From CF-118 sp035934385 (lineage in GTDB: Bacteria > Chloroflexota > Dormibacteria > Dormibacterales > Dormibacteraceae), in NCBI GenBank assembly GCA_035934385.1, contig DASYXY010000027.1, positions 1 through 64,000 of the forward strand: a DNA stretch of 64,000 nucleotides, read 5' to 3'. This document shows positions 46,323-54,025 of the stretch, piece by piece. The notes under the pieces were generated by a model. That model was not told the origin of the DNA. It worked only from the letters and a program-made list of their open reading frames with translations, and ran no database searches. Position numbers and translations under genes: made by a program. How positions within the stretch are numbered: the stretch's first letter is position 1; each line of letters starts with the position of its first letter.

Positions 46323-46655
46323 CTACACACCTTTATATGTGGTGTAGCCGTAAGGGCTCAGCAGCAGCGGCACGTGGAGGTGCCCGGGGTCCTCGAGGGT
46401 GAAGACGACGCTCACCTCCGGGTAGAACGCGCTCAGGCCCGAGCGCTCGAAGTATCGCTGCGTGGCGAAGACAAGCCTGTAGTCGCCTGCGTCGAGCTCG
46501 TCCTCGGTGAGCTTTTGCACCCGGCCGTCGGCGTCCGTCTCGGCGTGTCCGACGTCCTTCCAATCGCCGTTCGGCTCGCGGCGGCTCAGCGTCACCTCGA
46601 GGCCGGCGGCGGGCGTGCCGCGCATCGTGTCGAGGACATGGGTGGAGATGCTCAC
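46323..46655 (-). CDS. 5-Hydroxyisourate hydrolase (transthyretin-like)
   Basis: Transthyretin-like hydrolase of 110 residues. It starts MSISTHVLDTMRGTPAAGLEVTLSRR with the catalytic histidine, has the usual YRLVFATQRYF middle strand, and ends PLLLSPYGYTTYKGV. The family normally ends Y-R-G-S, a catalytic signature; here it is Y-K-G-V, so the terminal Ser is missing. It would hydrolyse 5-hydroxyisourate to OHCU. The gene is coupled to the OHCU decarboxylase gene by ATGA and is followed 3 bases later by urate oxidase. Confidence 0.9.
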   Translation of the reverse strand: MSISTHVLDTMRGTPAAGLEVTLSRREPNGDWKDVGHAETDADGRVQKLTEDELDAGDYRLVFATQRYFERSGLSAFYPEVSVVFTLEDPGHLHVPLLLSPYGYTTYKGV

Positions 46656-47083
46656 GCGGCCACGATGGCTCGGAGCCTCATGAGCGCGATCTTGCGCAGC
46701 TCGCGTTTCGCCTCCTCCAGCTCGGCCGCGGGGTCGTTGTTCATCCGCCGGCGCAGCTCAGACAGGATCTCCTCGCCGCCGCGGCCGCTCGCATGGATCA
46801 GGAACACGTGGCCGAACCGCTCCTCATACCGACGATTTTCGGCCGCGAGCGCGGCGAGCGTGGCGGCGGAGGCGCGCATCGCCGCCCTCTGCTCGCGCAC
46901 CGAGCTCTCAGGCGCCTCACCTCCGCGCTCGCCGATGCGCGGGTGGGCCTTCATCGCGTCCAACCAATCTTCGTCCGTGAGCTCGTCCATCGCCTCCTCT
47001 GCCGAGGCCCCGGACGCCACCGCGCGCGCCCAGCGCCGGCTGGAGAGGCAGGCGTACAGCCGCGCCTCGTAGTTGTCACTCAA
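46652..47083 (-). CDS. OHCU decarboxylase
   Basis: Protein of 143 residues, a compact form of 2-oxo-4-hydroxy-4-carboxy-5-ureidoimidazoline decarboxylase. DWLDAMKAHPRIGERGGEAPESSVREQ contains the catalytic His of the HPRIG motif and the SxxEQ motif. RYEERFGHVFLIHASGRGGEEILSELRRRM is the usual C-terminal half. It produces S-allantoin. The apparent start is a TTG at 47083 that overlaps the adenine deaminase gene by 8 bases. Confidence 0.92.
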   Translation of the reverse strand: MSDNYEARLYACLSSRRWARAVASGASAEEAMDELTDEDWLDAMKAHPRIGERGGEAPESSVREQRAAMRASAATLAALAAENRRYEERFGHVFLIHASGRGGEEILSELRRRMNNDPAAELEEAKRELRKIALMRLRAIVAA

Positions 47084-48746
47084 CCGCCAGCGGCACCAGC
47101 TCGAAGCGGCCGACGTCGACGAGACCGCGGTCCGTGATCTTCAGCTCGGGGATCACCGAAAGCGCGAGAAAGCTCAGCGTCATGAACGGCGAGGCCATCG
47201 TGGAGCCCATCAATGCAAGCCGGCGCTCCATCGACCGCAGCCGCTCGTGCACCTCGGCGAGCGGCCGGTCGCTCATCAGTCCCGCGATCGGCAGGGGGAG
47301 CTCCTCCACCGCCCGGCCGCCCTCCGCGATGACGATGCCGCCGCCGATCTCGGCCAGCCGAGCCGCGCACGCCGCCATGTCGCGATCGTCGACGCCTAGC
47401 ACCACCACGTTGTGCGCATCGTGCGCGACCGTGGATGCGAACGCGCCGCGCTTCAGCCCGACGTTCGTCGCGAAACCGAGGCCCACGCGGCCGGTGGCGT
47501 GGTGCCGCTCGAGCACGGCGATCTTCACCAGGTCGCGCGATGGATCGGCGACAAGCAGGCCGTCGCGCGCGCACGGCTCGACCATGTCCATTCCGGTCAG
47601 CAGCTGGGCGGGGATGACCCGGATCACGCGGATCTTCGTCGGACCGGACGGTATGTGGAACGACGCCTCGTCGACCGGTCCGAGGTTGACGGTCTGGCGC
47701 ACCCACTCCGGGACGTCGAGCCTGGTGAAACGCGGCGGCGCTCCGCGCTTCAACACCTGGCGCGGGCGGAACGACTCCAGGTCGTCGAGCACCAGGATGT
47801 CGGCCTGATAGCCGGGCGCCACCGCGCCCAGCCGCCACAGCCGGTGATACATCGCGGGGTTGATCGTCGCCATCACCACCGCGTCCTCGGGGCTCACGCC
47901 CTCCTCGACCGCGACTCGGACCATCTGGTTGATGTGCCCCTCCTCGACGATGAAGTCGGGCTCGCGGTCGTCGGTGCAGAACATGCACTGGTTGGTGCCG
48001 AACTGCTTGACCAGCGGCAGCAGGTCCTTCAGATTGCGCGCGCCGGTGGCCTCGCGCAGCATGACCCACATCCCGAGGCGTCTTTTCTCGAGGGCCTCGT
48101 CGAACGTCGTCGACTCATGGTCGGACCGGATGCCGGCGGCGAGGTAAGCGTTGAGACGCGGGCCGCTCACACCGGGCGCATGCCCGTCGACGTGATCGGT
48201 GAGCCGCGTGTCCAGCTTGGCCAGCTCGCTGTCGGCCCCAGCGATCACGCCCGGGAAGTTCATCATCTCGGCGACGCCGATGGTGCGGTGGCGCCGAAGC
48301 AGGCTCTCGATGTCACCGGGAGTGAAGGGTCGTCGCGGCGACTCGAAGGATGAGGCGGGCACGCACGACGAGGCCATGACGAACACGTCGAGCGGCACGT
48401 TGTCGCAACAGTCGAGCAGCCAGTGGATGCCGTCGGTGCCCAGCACGTTCGCCACCTCGTGCGGGTCGGCGACCACTGCGGTCGTGCCGTGGGCGAGCAC
48501 CGCGCGCGAGAACTCGTCGAGCATCAGCTTGGAGGACTCGATGTGCATGTGGGCGTCGATGAAGCCGGGCACGAGGTACTTGCCCGCGACGTCGATGCGC
48601 TCGCGTCCCTGGTACTGCCCAAGGCCGACCACGAAGCCGTCGACCACGGCGACGTCGACGTCGAGCCATTCCTTTGTGAACACCGACAGCACGCGACCGC
48701 CGGCGAGCACCAGGTCGGCCGGCTCGTCGCCGCGCGCGACAGCCAT
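47076..48746 (-). CDS. Adenine deaminase
   Basis: Amidohydrolase of 556 residues, the length of bacterial Ade. GFIDAHMHIESSKL holds the metal histidines, and ALGTTAVVADPHEVANVLG-like LAHGTTAVVADPHEVANV follows. GHINQMVRVAVEEGVSPEDAVVMATINPA is diagnostic, as is the C-terminal VAHDAHNVVVLGVDD. It converts adenine to hypoxanthine and is the first gene of the purine operon. The region upstream (48747-48889) holds the candidate operator pair. Confidence 0.93.
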   Translation of the reverse strand: MAVARGDEPADLVLAGGRVLSVFTKEWLDVDVAVVDGFVVGLGQYQGRERIDVAGKYLVPGFIDAHMHIESSKLMLDEFSRAVLAHGTTAVVADPHEVANVLGTDGIHWLLDCCDNVPLDVFVMASSCVPASSFESPRRPFTPGDIESLLRRHRTIGVAEMMNFPGVIAGADSELAKLDTRLTDHVDGHAPGVSGPRLNAYLAAGIRSDHESTTFDEALEKRRLGMWVMLREATGARNLKDLLPLVKQFGTNQCMFCTDDREPDFIVEEGHINQMVRVAVEEGVSPEDAVVMATINPAMYHRLWRLGAVAPGYQADILVLDDLESFRPRQVLKRGAPPRFTRLDVPEWVRQTVNLGPVDEASFHIPSGPTKIRVIRVIPAQLLTGMDMVEPCARDGLLVADPSRDLVKIAVLERHHATGRVGLGFATNVGLKRGAFASTVAHDAHNVVVLGVDDRDMAACAARLAEIGGGIVIAEGGRAVEELPLPIAGLMSDRPLAEVHERLRSMERRLALMGSTMASPFMTLSFLALSVIPELKITDRGLVDVGRFELVPLAVE

Positions 48747-48803
48747 CCACTTCGCGTCGATGGCGGCAAGCTAGCACACTGACCCAGGTCGGGCCCGACC
48801 CCG

Positions 48804-48861
48804 CGTTTGTATACAAACGAGCAGTTCCCGGCCGGAAATTACGTGCGTTTGCGTACAAAGG
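48804..48861. promoter_or_regulatory. Candidate twin operator for a GntR-type regulator
   Basis: A perfect 16-base palindrome CGTTTGTATACAAACG lies at 48804-48819. A related site, CGTTTGCGTACAAAGG (13 of 16 matching), lies at 48846-48861. Their centres are 42 bases apart, close to four DNA turns, so two bound dimers would lie on the same face. The sites are between the purine operon start and the divergent MpaB gene. The TTGTATACAA core resembles GntR/FadR-family sites. No regulator gene is in the window. Confidence 0.6.
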
Positions 48862-48889
48862 CAGTAATGGCGCCACGTATCTTGACGAC

Positions 48890-49762
48890 GTGCGCTCCTC
48901 TGAAACCGGCCGGTTGACGATGCTCGAGCCGCTGGCCCGTGTGTACGAGAGATCCGTTCCAGCGGAGCCGGCCGACGACGGGCTGTTCGGACCAGGCAGC
49001 ATCGTCTGGCGGGTGCATCGGGACCGCAGCTTCGCGCTCGCGGGGATGCGGGCTCTCATGGTGCAGGCTCTGCACCCGCTGGCCATGGCCGGGGTCGCGC
49101 AGCACAGCGACTGGCGTCGCGATCCGTTTGGCCGCCTGGCTGCGACGAGCGGCTACGTGCTCACTGTCACCTACGGCGATCGCGCGTCCGCGAATGAGGC
49201 CGCAGCTCGCGTGCGCGCGGTCCACAGGCACGTGCGCGGGACAGACCCGGAGACCGGGCTGCCTTACGCGGCGGAGGATCCAGAGCTCCTGCTGTGGGTG
49301 CACGCCGCGCTGGTCGAGTCGATCGAGACGATCGTCCAGCGATACGGCCGCGGCCTCGAGCCTGTCGACGCCGATCGCTACGTCGCTGAGATGGTCCCAT
49401 TTGCAGAGATCGTCGGCGTGCCCCGCGACATGGTTCCGCGATCGGTCGAGGCATTGAACGAGTGGATGCGGTCGGTCGCGTTGGTGCAGCCCACGCAGGC
49501 TGCCCGCGACGCCATCGAGGTCGTGGTCGACCCGCCAGGCATCGACGGTGACACCCGAGAGCTGTGGCACGAGCTTGCGAAGGTAGCGATCGGCACCCTC
49601 CCCGATTGGGCGCGCGCCGCGTACGGCTTCGCCATGCCGCCGCCGGAAGCGCTCGAGCGGGAGTACGTCCGCCAGCTGCTCGGCACCCTCGACCTCGCCT
49701 TCGAGTCGCTGGGCGGCGTGATGGAGGCGCGAAGGCGCATCGAGCTGCGGACCCGTTCGTGA
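48890..49762 (+). CDS. MpaB/DUF2236-family oxygenase-like protein
   Basis: Protein of 290 residues with the MpaB (DUF2236) pattern. GSIVWRVHRDRSFALAGMRALMVQALHPLAMAGVAQHS gives the central histidines, RLAATSGYVLTVTYGDRASANEAAARVRAVHRHVRG is the second block, and a His-containing VHAALVESIETIVQRYG segment follows. The family includes a haem-binding latex-clearing-type oxygenase and mycophenolate-pathway enzymes, but most members are uncharacterised. GTG 48890 is used; ATG 48920 is an alternative. The stop overlaps the next gene's GTG. Confidence 0.88.
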   Translation: MRSSETGRLTMLEPLARVYERSVPAEPADDGLFGPGSIVWRVHRDRSFALAGMRALMVQALHPLAMAGVAQHSDWRRDPFGRLAATSGYVLTVTYGDRASANEAAARVRAVHRHVRGTDPETGLPYAAEDPELLLWVHAALVESIETIVQRYGRGLEPVDADRYVAEMVPFAEIVGVPRDMVPRSVEALNEWMRSVALVQPTQAARDAIEVVVDPPGIDGDTRELWHELAKVAIGTLPDWARAAYGFAMPPPEALEREYVRQLLGTLDLAFESLGGVMEARRRIELRTRS

Positions 49763-51138
49763 AGAAGCCCGCAGCCGCCATGGTCCAGTCTCGAGCAGGC
49801 CGCAGCGCCGCCCTCGCGCGGCTGGCGCTGCGCATCGGCGGCCGCTACGTGGCGCGTTCGCCGCGGCTGGTGTTCGCGTCAGTCGAGCGCAGGCGCGAGC
49901 TCCGCCACGACCTTGCGCTGCGCTCGGCGGACGACGTGGCCGAGGAGCTGGGCGCGATGCGGGGCGTGCTGATGAAGCTCGGCCAGATGGCGAGCTACGT
50001 ATACGAGGACCTGCCGCAGACGGTTCGCGCGACGATGGGCCGGCTGCAGCAGACCGCCCCGCCGATGAGCCCGGAGATGGCGGCCGGCGTCATCACCGAA
50101 GAGCTCGGCGCGGCGCCGGACGAGGTCTTCGCGAGATGGGATCCGCTGGCCTTCGCGGCCGCCTCCATCGGCCAGGTGCACCGCGCGATCACGCGCGACG
50201 GGCGCGCGGTGGCGGTGAAGGTCCAGTACCCCGGCATCGCTCGGAGCATCACTTCGGACCTGCGCAACGTGTCGCTGCTGCGCCGCCTCGTCGGCTCCGC
50301 GTTTCCAGGCCTTGACTCTCGGTCGCTGGTCGAGGAGCTCGCCGAGCGGCTCGAGGAGGAGATCGACTACGGCCTCGAGGCTCGCAGCCAGGAGCTGTTT
50401 GCGAGCTACTACGACGGCCATCCATACATCCACGTGCCGCACGTCGTGCCGGCGCTGAGCACGGCGCGCGTCCTCACATCGGACCTCGTGACCGGCTCGC
50501 GCTTCGAGGAGATGCAGGGCTGGTCGCAACATGAGCGCGACCTGGCCGCCGAGACGATCTATCGATTCGTCTTCCGGAGCCTGTACAGGATCCACGCGTT
50601 CAACGGCGACCCGCATCCTGGCAACTACGTCTTCCACGGCGGCGGCCGCGTCAGCTTCCTGGACTTCGGGCTTACCAAAACCTTCACCGACCAGGACCTT
50701 GCGCCGCTGGTCGACGCGGTCCGGCTGCTGGTGTTCGACAACGACGCGGACGGGTTCCGCGACGCGCTCGAACGAGCCGGCTTCCTGAAGGCCGGTGCGC
50801 CAGTGGCGACGCAGCTGGTCGTGGACCGGTTCGGCCATTTCTACGGCACGGTCCTGAAGGACCGGCCGATGATGATCACGCCCGAGTACTCGTCCGCGAT
50901 CGTCCGCCGGTTCTTCGACGCGCGGAGCCCGCTGGCGCCATACAGCGACGTCCCGCGCGCCTACGTCGTCATGCAGCGCATCAACCTGGGGCTCTACGCG
51001 GTGCTCGGCAGCATGAACGCGACGGCCAATTGGCGGCGCATCGCCGAGGAGATCTGGCCTTTCCGGAACGGGCCCCCGTCGACGCCCATCGGCGAGGCGG
51101 AGGCGCGCTGGGAGGCGCAGCGGGCGATCGCCGTTTAG
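49759..51138 (+). CDS. ABC1/UbiB-family atypical kinase
   Basis: Protein of 459 residues of the ABC1/AarF kinase-like family. KLGQMASYV (the KxGQ motif) near residue 75, AAASIGQVHRA near residue 135, AVKVQYPGIARSITSDLRNV with the nucleotide-binding Lys, and NGDPHPGNYVFHGGGRVSFLDFGLTK with catalytic Asp residues are all present. The family supports quinone or lipid metabolism by an ATPase or kinase-like activity. Its GTG overlaps the MpaB-gene stop, so the two proteins are probably co-produced. Confidence 0.93.
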   Translation: MKKPAAAMVQSRAGRSAALARLALRIGGRYVARSPRLVFASVERRRELRHDLALRSADDVAEELGAMRGVLMKLGQMASYVYEDLPQTVRATMGRLQQTAPPMSPEMAAGVITEELGAAPDEVFARWDPLAFAAASIGQVHRAITRDGRAVAVKVQYPGIARSITSDLRNVSLLRRLVGSAFPGLDSRSLVEELAERLEEEIDYGLEARSQELFASYYDGHPYIHVPHVVPALSTARVLTSDLVTGSRFEEMQGWSQHERDLAAETIYRFVFRSLYRIHAFNGDPHPGNYVFHGGGRVSFLDFGLTKTFTDQDLAPLVDAVRLLVFDNDADGFRDALERAGFLKAGAPVATQLVVDRFGHFYGTVLKDRPMMITPEYSSAIVRRFFDARSPLAPYSDVPRAYVVMQRINLGLYAVLGSMNATANWRRIAEEIWPFRNGPPSTPIGEAEARWEAQRAIAV

Positions 51139-51168
51139 ACGGCCCGTCCGGGCGGGTAAAACAGCTTC

Positions 51169-52104
51169 GTGCACGCTGTTTCCCAGGCTTTGCTTTGGCA
51201 TGACCGTCAGTCGGACGGCCTGGCTGAAGGCCAGGGTCTCGTCGAGCGGCCCGCGCCTGTCGAGCCGCCCGCCCAGACCGACCTCGAGGACCCCCTCGGC
51301 AGCTACCTGAAGGAGATCGGCCGGGGGCGACTGCTGACCAAAGAGGAAGAGGTCCAGCTCGCGAAGCAGATCGCCAAGGGCTCGGCGGAGGCCCGCCGTC
51401 GCATGACGGAGGCCAACCTGCGCCTGGTGGTCTCGATCGCCAAGAAGTACCAGAACCGCGGCATGCCGCTGCTCGACCTCATCCAGGAGGGCAACCTCGG
51501 CCTGATGCGGGCGGTCGACAAGTTCGACCACCGTCGCGGCTTCAAGTTCTCGACCTACGCCACCTGGTGGATCCGCCAGGCGGTGCTGCGCGCCATCGGC
51601 GACCAGGCCCGGACGATCCGCCTGCCGCTGCACATGGGCGACCGGTTGAACAAGCTGCTGCGCGTCACGCAGCGCCTGACCGAGGGTCTCGGCCGCGTCC
51701 CGACCGACGAGGAGCTGGGCGAGGAGCTGGCGATGACCAAGGACGAGGTGGAGGACCTGCGCCGGCTGGCGTGGGATGCAATCTCACTCGAGACGCCGAT
51801 CAGCGACGAGAGCGACACCGAGCTCGGGCACCTGCTCGAGGACGAGACGGCGGAGTCGCCGGTCGATGCCGCCGCCGACGCCGACCTGCGCCTCCAGCTG
51901 GACCTTGCCCTGCATGGGCTGGAGCCTCGCGAGCGCCGCGTGGTGCAGCTGCGCTTCGGCCTGCTTGACGGCCACCAGCGCTCGCTGGACGAGGTCGCAC
52001 GCCGGCTCGGTGTGAACCGCGAGCAGGTGCGCAAGATGGAGCGCACCGCCCTCGACAAGCTGCGGCGCGAAGGCCACGCCGAGGGCCTCCGCGCCTACGC
52101 CTAG
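51169..52104 (+). CDS. RNA polymerase sigma-70 factor, short group 1/2 type
   Basis: Sigma factor of 311 residues without region 1.1. DPLGSYLKEIGRGRLLTKEEEVQLAKQI is region 1.2. NLRLVVSIAKKYQNRGMPLLDLIQEGNLGLMRAVDKFD and FKFSTYATWWIRQAVLRAIGDQARTIRLP are regions 2.1-2.4 and the start of 3. LEPRERRVVQLRFGLLDGHQRSLDEVARRLGVNREQVRKMERTALDKLR is region 4. It could be a primary or an alternative housekeeping-like sigma. It converges with the cytochrome b operon, and the two stop codons share one CTAG. Confidence 0.95.
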   Translation: MHAVSQALLWHDRQSDGLAEGQGLVERPAPVEPPAQTDLEDPLGSYLKEIGRGRLLTKEEEVQLAKQIAKGSAEARRRMTEANLRLVVSIAKKYQNRGMPLLDLIQEGNLGLMRAVDKFDHRRGFKFSTYATWWIRQAVLRAIGDQARTIRLPLHMGDRLNKLLRVTQRLTEGLGRVPTDEELGEELAMTKDEVEDLRRLAWDAISLETPISDESDTELGHLLEDETAESPVDAAADADLRLQLDLALHGLEPRERRVVQLRFGLLDGHQRSLDEVARRLGVNREQVRKMERTALDKLRREGHAEGLRAYA

Positions 52105-53081
52105 ACCGCTCCCTTGCGCGGCGAGTAGTACTCCTTCCAGATCAGGCGGTGGATCGGGATCCATCGCGGGATGTCGCGCAGCCCGGGGATGAACGGCACC
52201 AGGGCCAGCGCGGCGGTCAGCACCGTCATGAGGATGACGATCCCCAGGTCCGCGTTGCCTGCGTTGATGCCCAGGAAGCCGTTCGTGTTGTTGAACGGCC
52301 ACACCTGGTACCACATGGTGTACAGCCACAGCCAGGTCTGGCCGGGGTAGCTGCCGGTCTCGTTCATCATTCCCCACTGGCTGCCGGTGAGGTTCGCGTT
52401 TTGTGCGAGCCCGGACAGGTAGGTGCCGTCACCCATGAAGAGGAGCGCCTGCGTGTAGTCGGTCTGGTAGAAGCGGCCGTTGATCAACAGCAGGCCGTCG
52501 AGGCCGCCCGCCTGGGCGACCGCGAGCAGGTTGTTCATCATCACGGGCAGCGGGCCGTACTCGCCGTCGGCCACAGTCACCTTGCCGTCGGTCACCGTCG
52601 CCTTGGTGAGTGCGTCCGAGTAAGCCTTGAGCCACGTGGTCTGCTGGTCCGATTTGGCTGAGGTCCACTGGTCCAGCGCCTTGCCAAGGTCTGTGTTGCC
52701 GGCGCTCGCGTACTTGAGCGGCTGGATGACGAAGGCGCCCGCGGAGTCGACCGGGATCCGCGTGCCGAACCACTGCACGGGAGCGATCGGGCCCCAGCTC
52801 TGCCCGGCGCCGCTCGTGTTGTAAGGGTTGCCGTAGCCGGCGCTGATGGTGCTGCCCTGCAGCTCGTTTGTGGCCGTGGTCACGAAGTCGATCGGATCGT
52901 TCTGGGCCCAGCCGGCGATGGTCACTGGCGGCACATCAGGCGACGAAAAGACGGCCGCAAGCACGAGGACCAGCGCCGCCAGACCTGCCAGTGCGTACGC
53001 GATCTCCTTGATCAGGTCGTACGAGCGCATCCGGATGCCGCCGTAGTACTCATCCTGGGTCACGTGCTGCCTGGCCTTCAT
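52101..53081 (-). CDS. Membrane/extracytoplasmic partner of cytochrome b, not a standard subunit IV
   Basis: Protein of 326 residues encoded just after a cytochrome b gene (ATGA overlap). A first membrane helix lies near residues 28-48. An external region of about 200 residues follows, rich in Asn/Gly/Thr/Gln, then TWLWLYTMWYQVWPF and a last helix DLGIVILMTVLTAALALVPF. The tail IPRWIPIHRLIWKEYYSP recalls the cytochrome b C-terminus, but no PEWY quinol-site motif is visible, so a normal cytochrome b C-terminal half or subunit IV is not supported. It probably completes a quinol-oxidising complex. The start is fixed by the overlap with the upstream gene. Confidence 0.7.
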   Translation of the reverse strand: MKARQHVTQDEYYGGIRMRSYDLIKEIAYALAGLAALVLVLAAVFSSPDVPPVTIAGWAQNDPIDFVTTATNELQGSTISAGYGNPYNTSGAGQSWGPIAPVQWFGTRIPVDSAGAFVIQPLKYASAGNTDLGKALDQWTSAKSDQQTTWLKAYSDALTKATVTDGKVTVADGEYGPLPVMMNNLLAVAQAGGLDGLLLINGRFYQTDYTQALLFMGDGTYLSGLAQNANLTGSQWGMMNETGSYPGQTWLWLYTMWYQVWPFNNTNGFLGINAGNADLGIVILMTVLTAALALVPFIPGLRDIPRWIPIHRLIWKEYYSPRKGAV

Positions 53082-53719
53082 GACGCGGAACCCCCTTCCG
53101 GCGCGATCGGCTTGACCACGCCCCGGGAACGAACCATGACGATGTGCCAGACGACAAGGAACGTGACCCCGATCGGGAGCAGCATCACGTGCAAGCCGTA
53201 CATCTGGCCGAAGTTCAGGACATTGAAGAACGAACCGATGCCCGCCGCGTTCATCGCGTCCTTGCCGTTGATGGCGATGAACTGCGAGTCGAAATTCTGC
53301 TGTGACAGGTAGCCGGTGAACGCGGTCATGATGCTGACGCCGAAGATGACGACCCCGATCATCCAGGTCGCTGCGCGGCCGTCTCGCCATCCCGCCATGA
53401 AGTACTGGCCCCAGAGGTGCAAGACCATAAAGAGGAAGAACATCTGCACCGACCAGAAGTGGAGGCTGTTGAAGAACCTGCCGAGTCCTGACGTGTGCCA
53501 CCACTGCGGGCCCATGAAGGAAAGGACCACGCCGCTGATCACGACCCACACGAGCGCGGCGATCGTGATGACACCGAACACGTAGACCCAGGAACCGACG
53601 TAGTACGGCTGGCGGTGCGGTAGCAGGTGGTCCATCGGCAGGAACCGATCGATCCACTGGCGCGTGCGCAGGGTCCAGCTTCCGGATTCGATCGCGGTCG
53701 ACTCATGCATCTCGGTCAC
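53078..53719 (-). CDS. Cytochrome b N-terminal/b6-type subunit
   Basis: Integral membrane protein of 213 residues with four hydrophobic segments and the four haem-ligand histidines: HFWSVQMFFLFMVLHLWG holds two and GLHVMLLPIGVTFLVVWH the other two, each pair 14 residues apart. DHLLPHRQPYYVGSWVYVFG opens the first helix. The cysteine that binds an extra haem in plant b6 is absent. It would bind two b haems and take part in quinol oxidation. A GTG start at 53719 overlaps the end of the small upstream gene. Confidence 0.93.
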   Translation of the reverse strand: MTEMHESTAIESGSWTLRTRQWIDRFLPMDHLLPHRQPYYVGSWVYVFGVITIAALVWVVISGVVLSFMGPQWWHTSGLGRFFNSLHFWSVQMFFLFMVLHLWGQYFMAGWRDGRAATWMIGVVIFGVSIMTAFTGYLSQQNFDSQFIAINGKDAMNAAGIGSFFNVLNFGQMYGLHVMLLPIGVTFLVVWHIVMVRSRGVVKPIAPEGGSAS

Positions 53720-53843
53720 TCCCGTGCGGGAACGGCACGACGAGCGCGATCGCGAAGAGCACCAGCATCAAGACGATGACGATCAGGTTCGGGTACGAGA
53801 TGTGGATGAACCACACGTCGAGGTACTGCGCAGGCGCGTCCAT
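53703..53843 (-). CDS. Small single-helix membrane protein (46 aa) of the cytochrome b operon
   Basis: A 46-residue gene with ATG at 53843 and a strong ribosome site, AAGGAGG, a few bases upstream. The product starts MDAPAQYLDVWFIHISYPNL and continues with a hydrophobic helix (IVIVLMLVLFAIALVV) and a short polar end. It overlaps the cytochrome b start by 17 bases and is first in the operon. A small subunit that helps assemble the cytochrome complex, as PetG- or PetL-like peptides do in b6f, is a fair guess. No family is recognised. Confidence 0.72.
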   Translation of the reverse strand: MDAPAQYLDVWFIHISYPNLIVIVLMLVLFAIALVVPFPHGSDRDA

Positions 53844-53900
53844 CGTTGCCTCCTTGGATTGGCGATGGGTCCATTTGACGGCTCGCGTGCCGCAGCCGTC

Positions 53901-53916
53901 AGGGTCCGAAGGCCCC
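53901..53916 (-). promoter_or_regulatory. Possible DosR-like box upstream of cytochrome b operon
   Basis: On the minus strand this reads GGGGCCTTCGGACCCT. The stretch GGGCCTTCGGACCC agrees with the mycobacterial dormancy consensus GGGRCTTTNGNCCC at 12 of 14 positions. It lies 58 bases before the start of the small cytochrome gene. A DosR-like regulator gene is less than 1 kb away. The match is short and GC-rich, so it could be chance. Confidence 0.35.
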
Positions 53917-54025
53917 TTCCGACCGGGCCGATCGGCCGGCGCGGCGCGAGGGCTTTACCGCTTCACTGGACATCGGAGCCGCCAGAAGGCTCTAAGACCC
54001 GACAGGGATTCCAAGGAGGACTACG

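Noticed and set aside
51139..51168. GCCCG/CGGGC hairpin before the sigma factor gene
   Set aside because: The loop would be two bases and no T-run follows, so a terminator is not supported.
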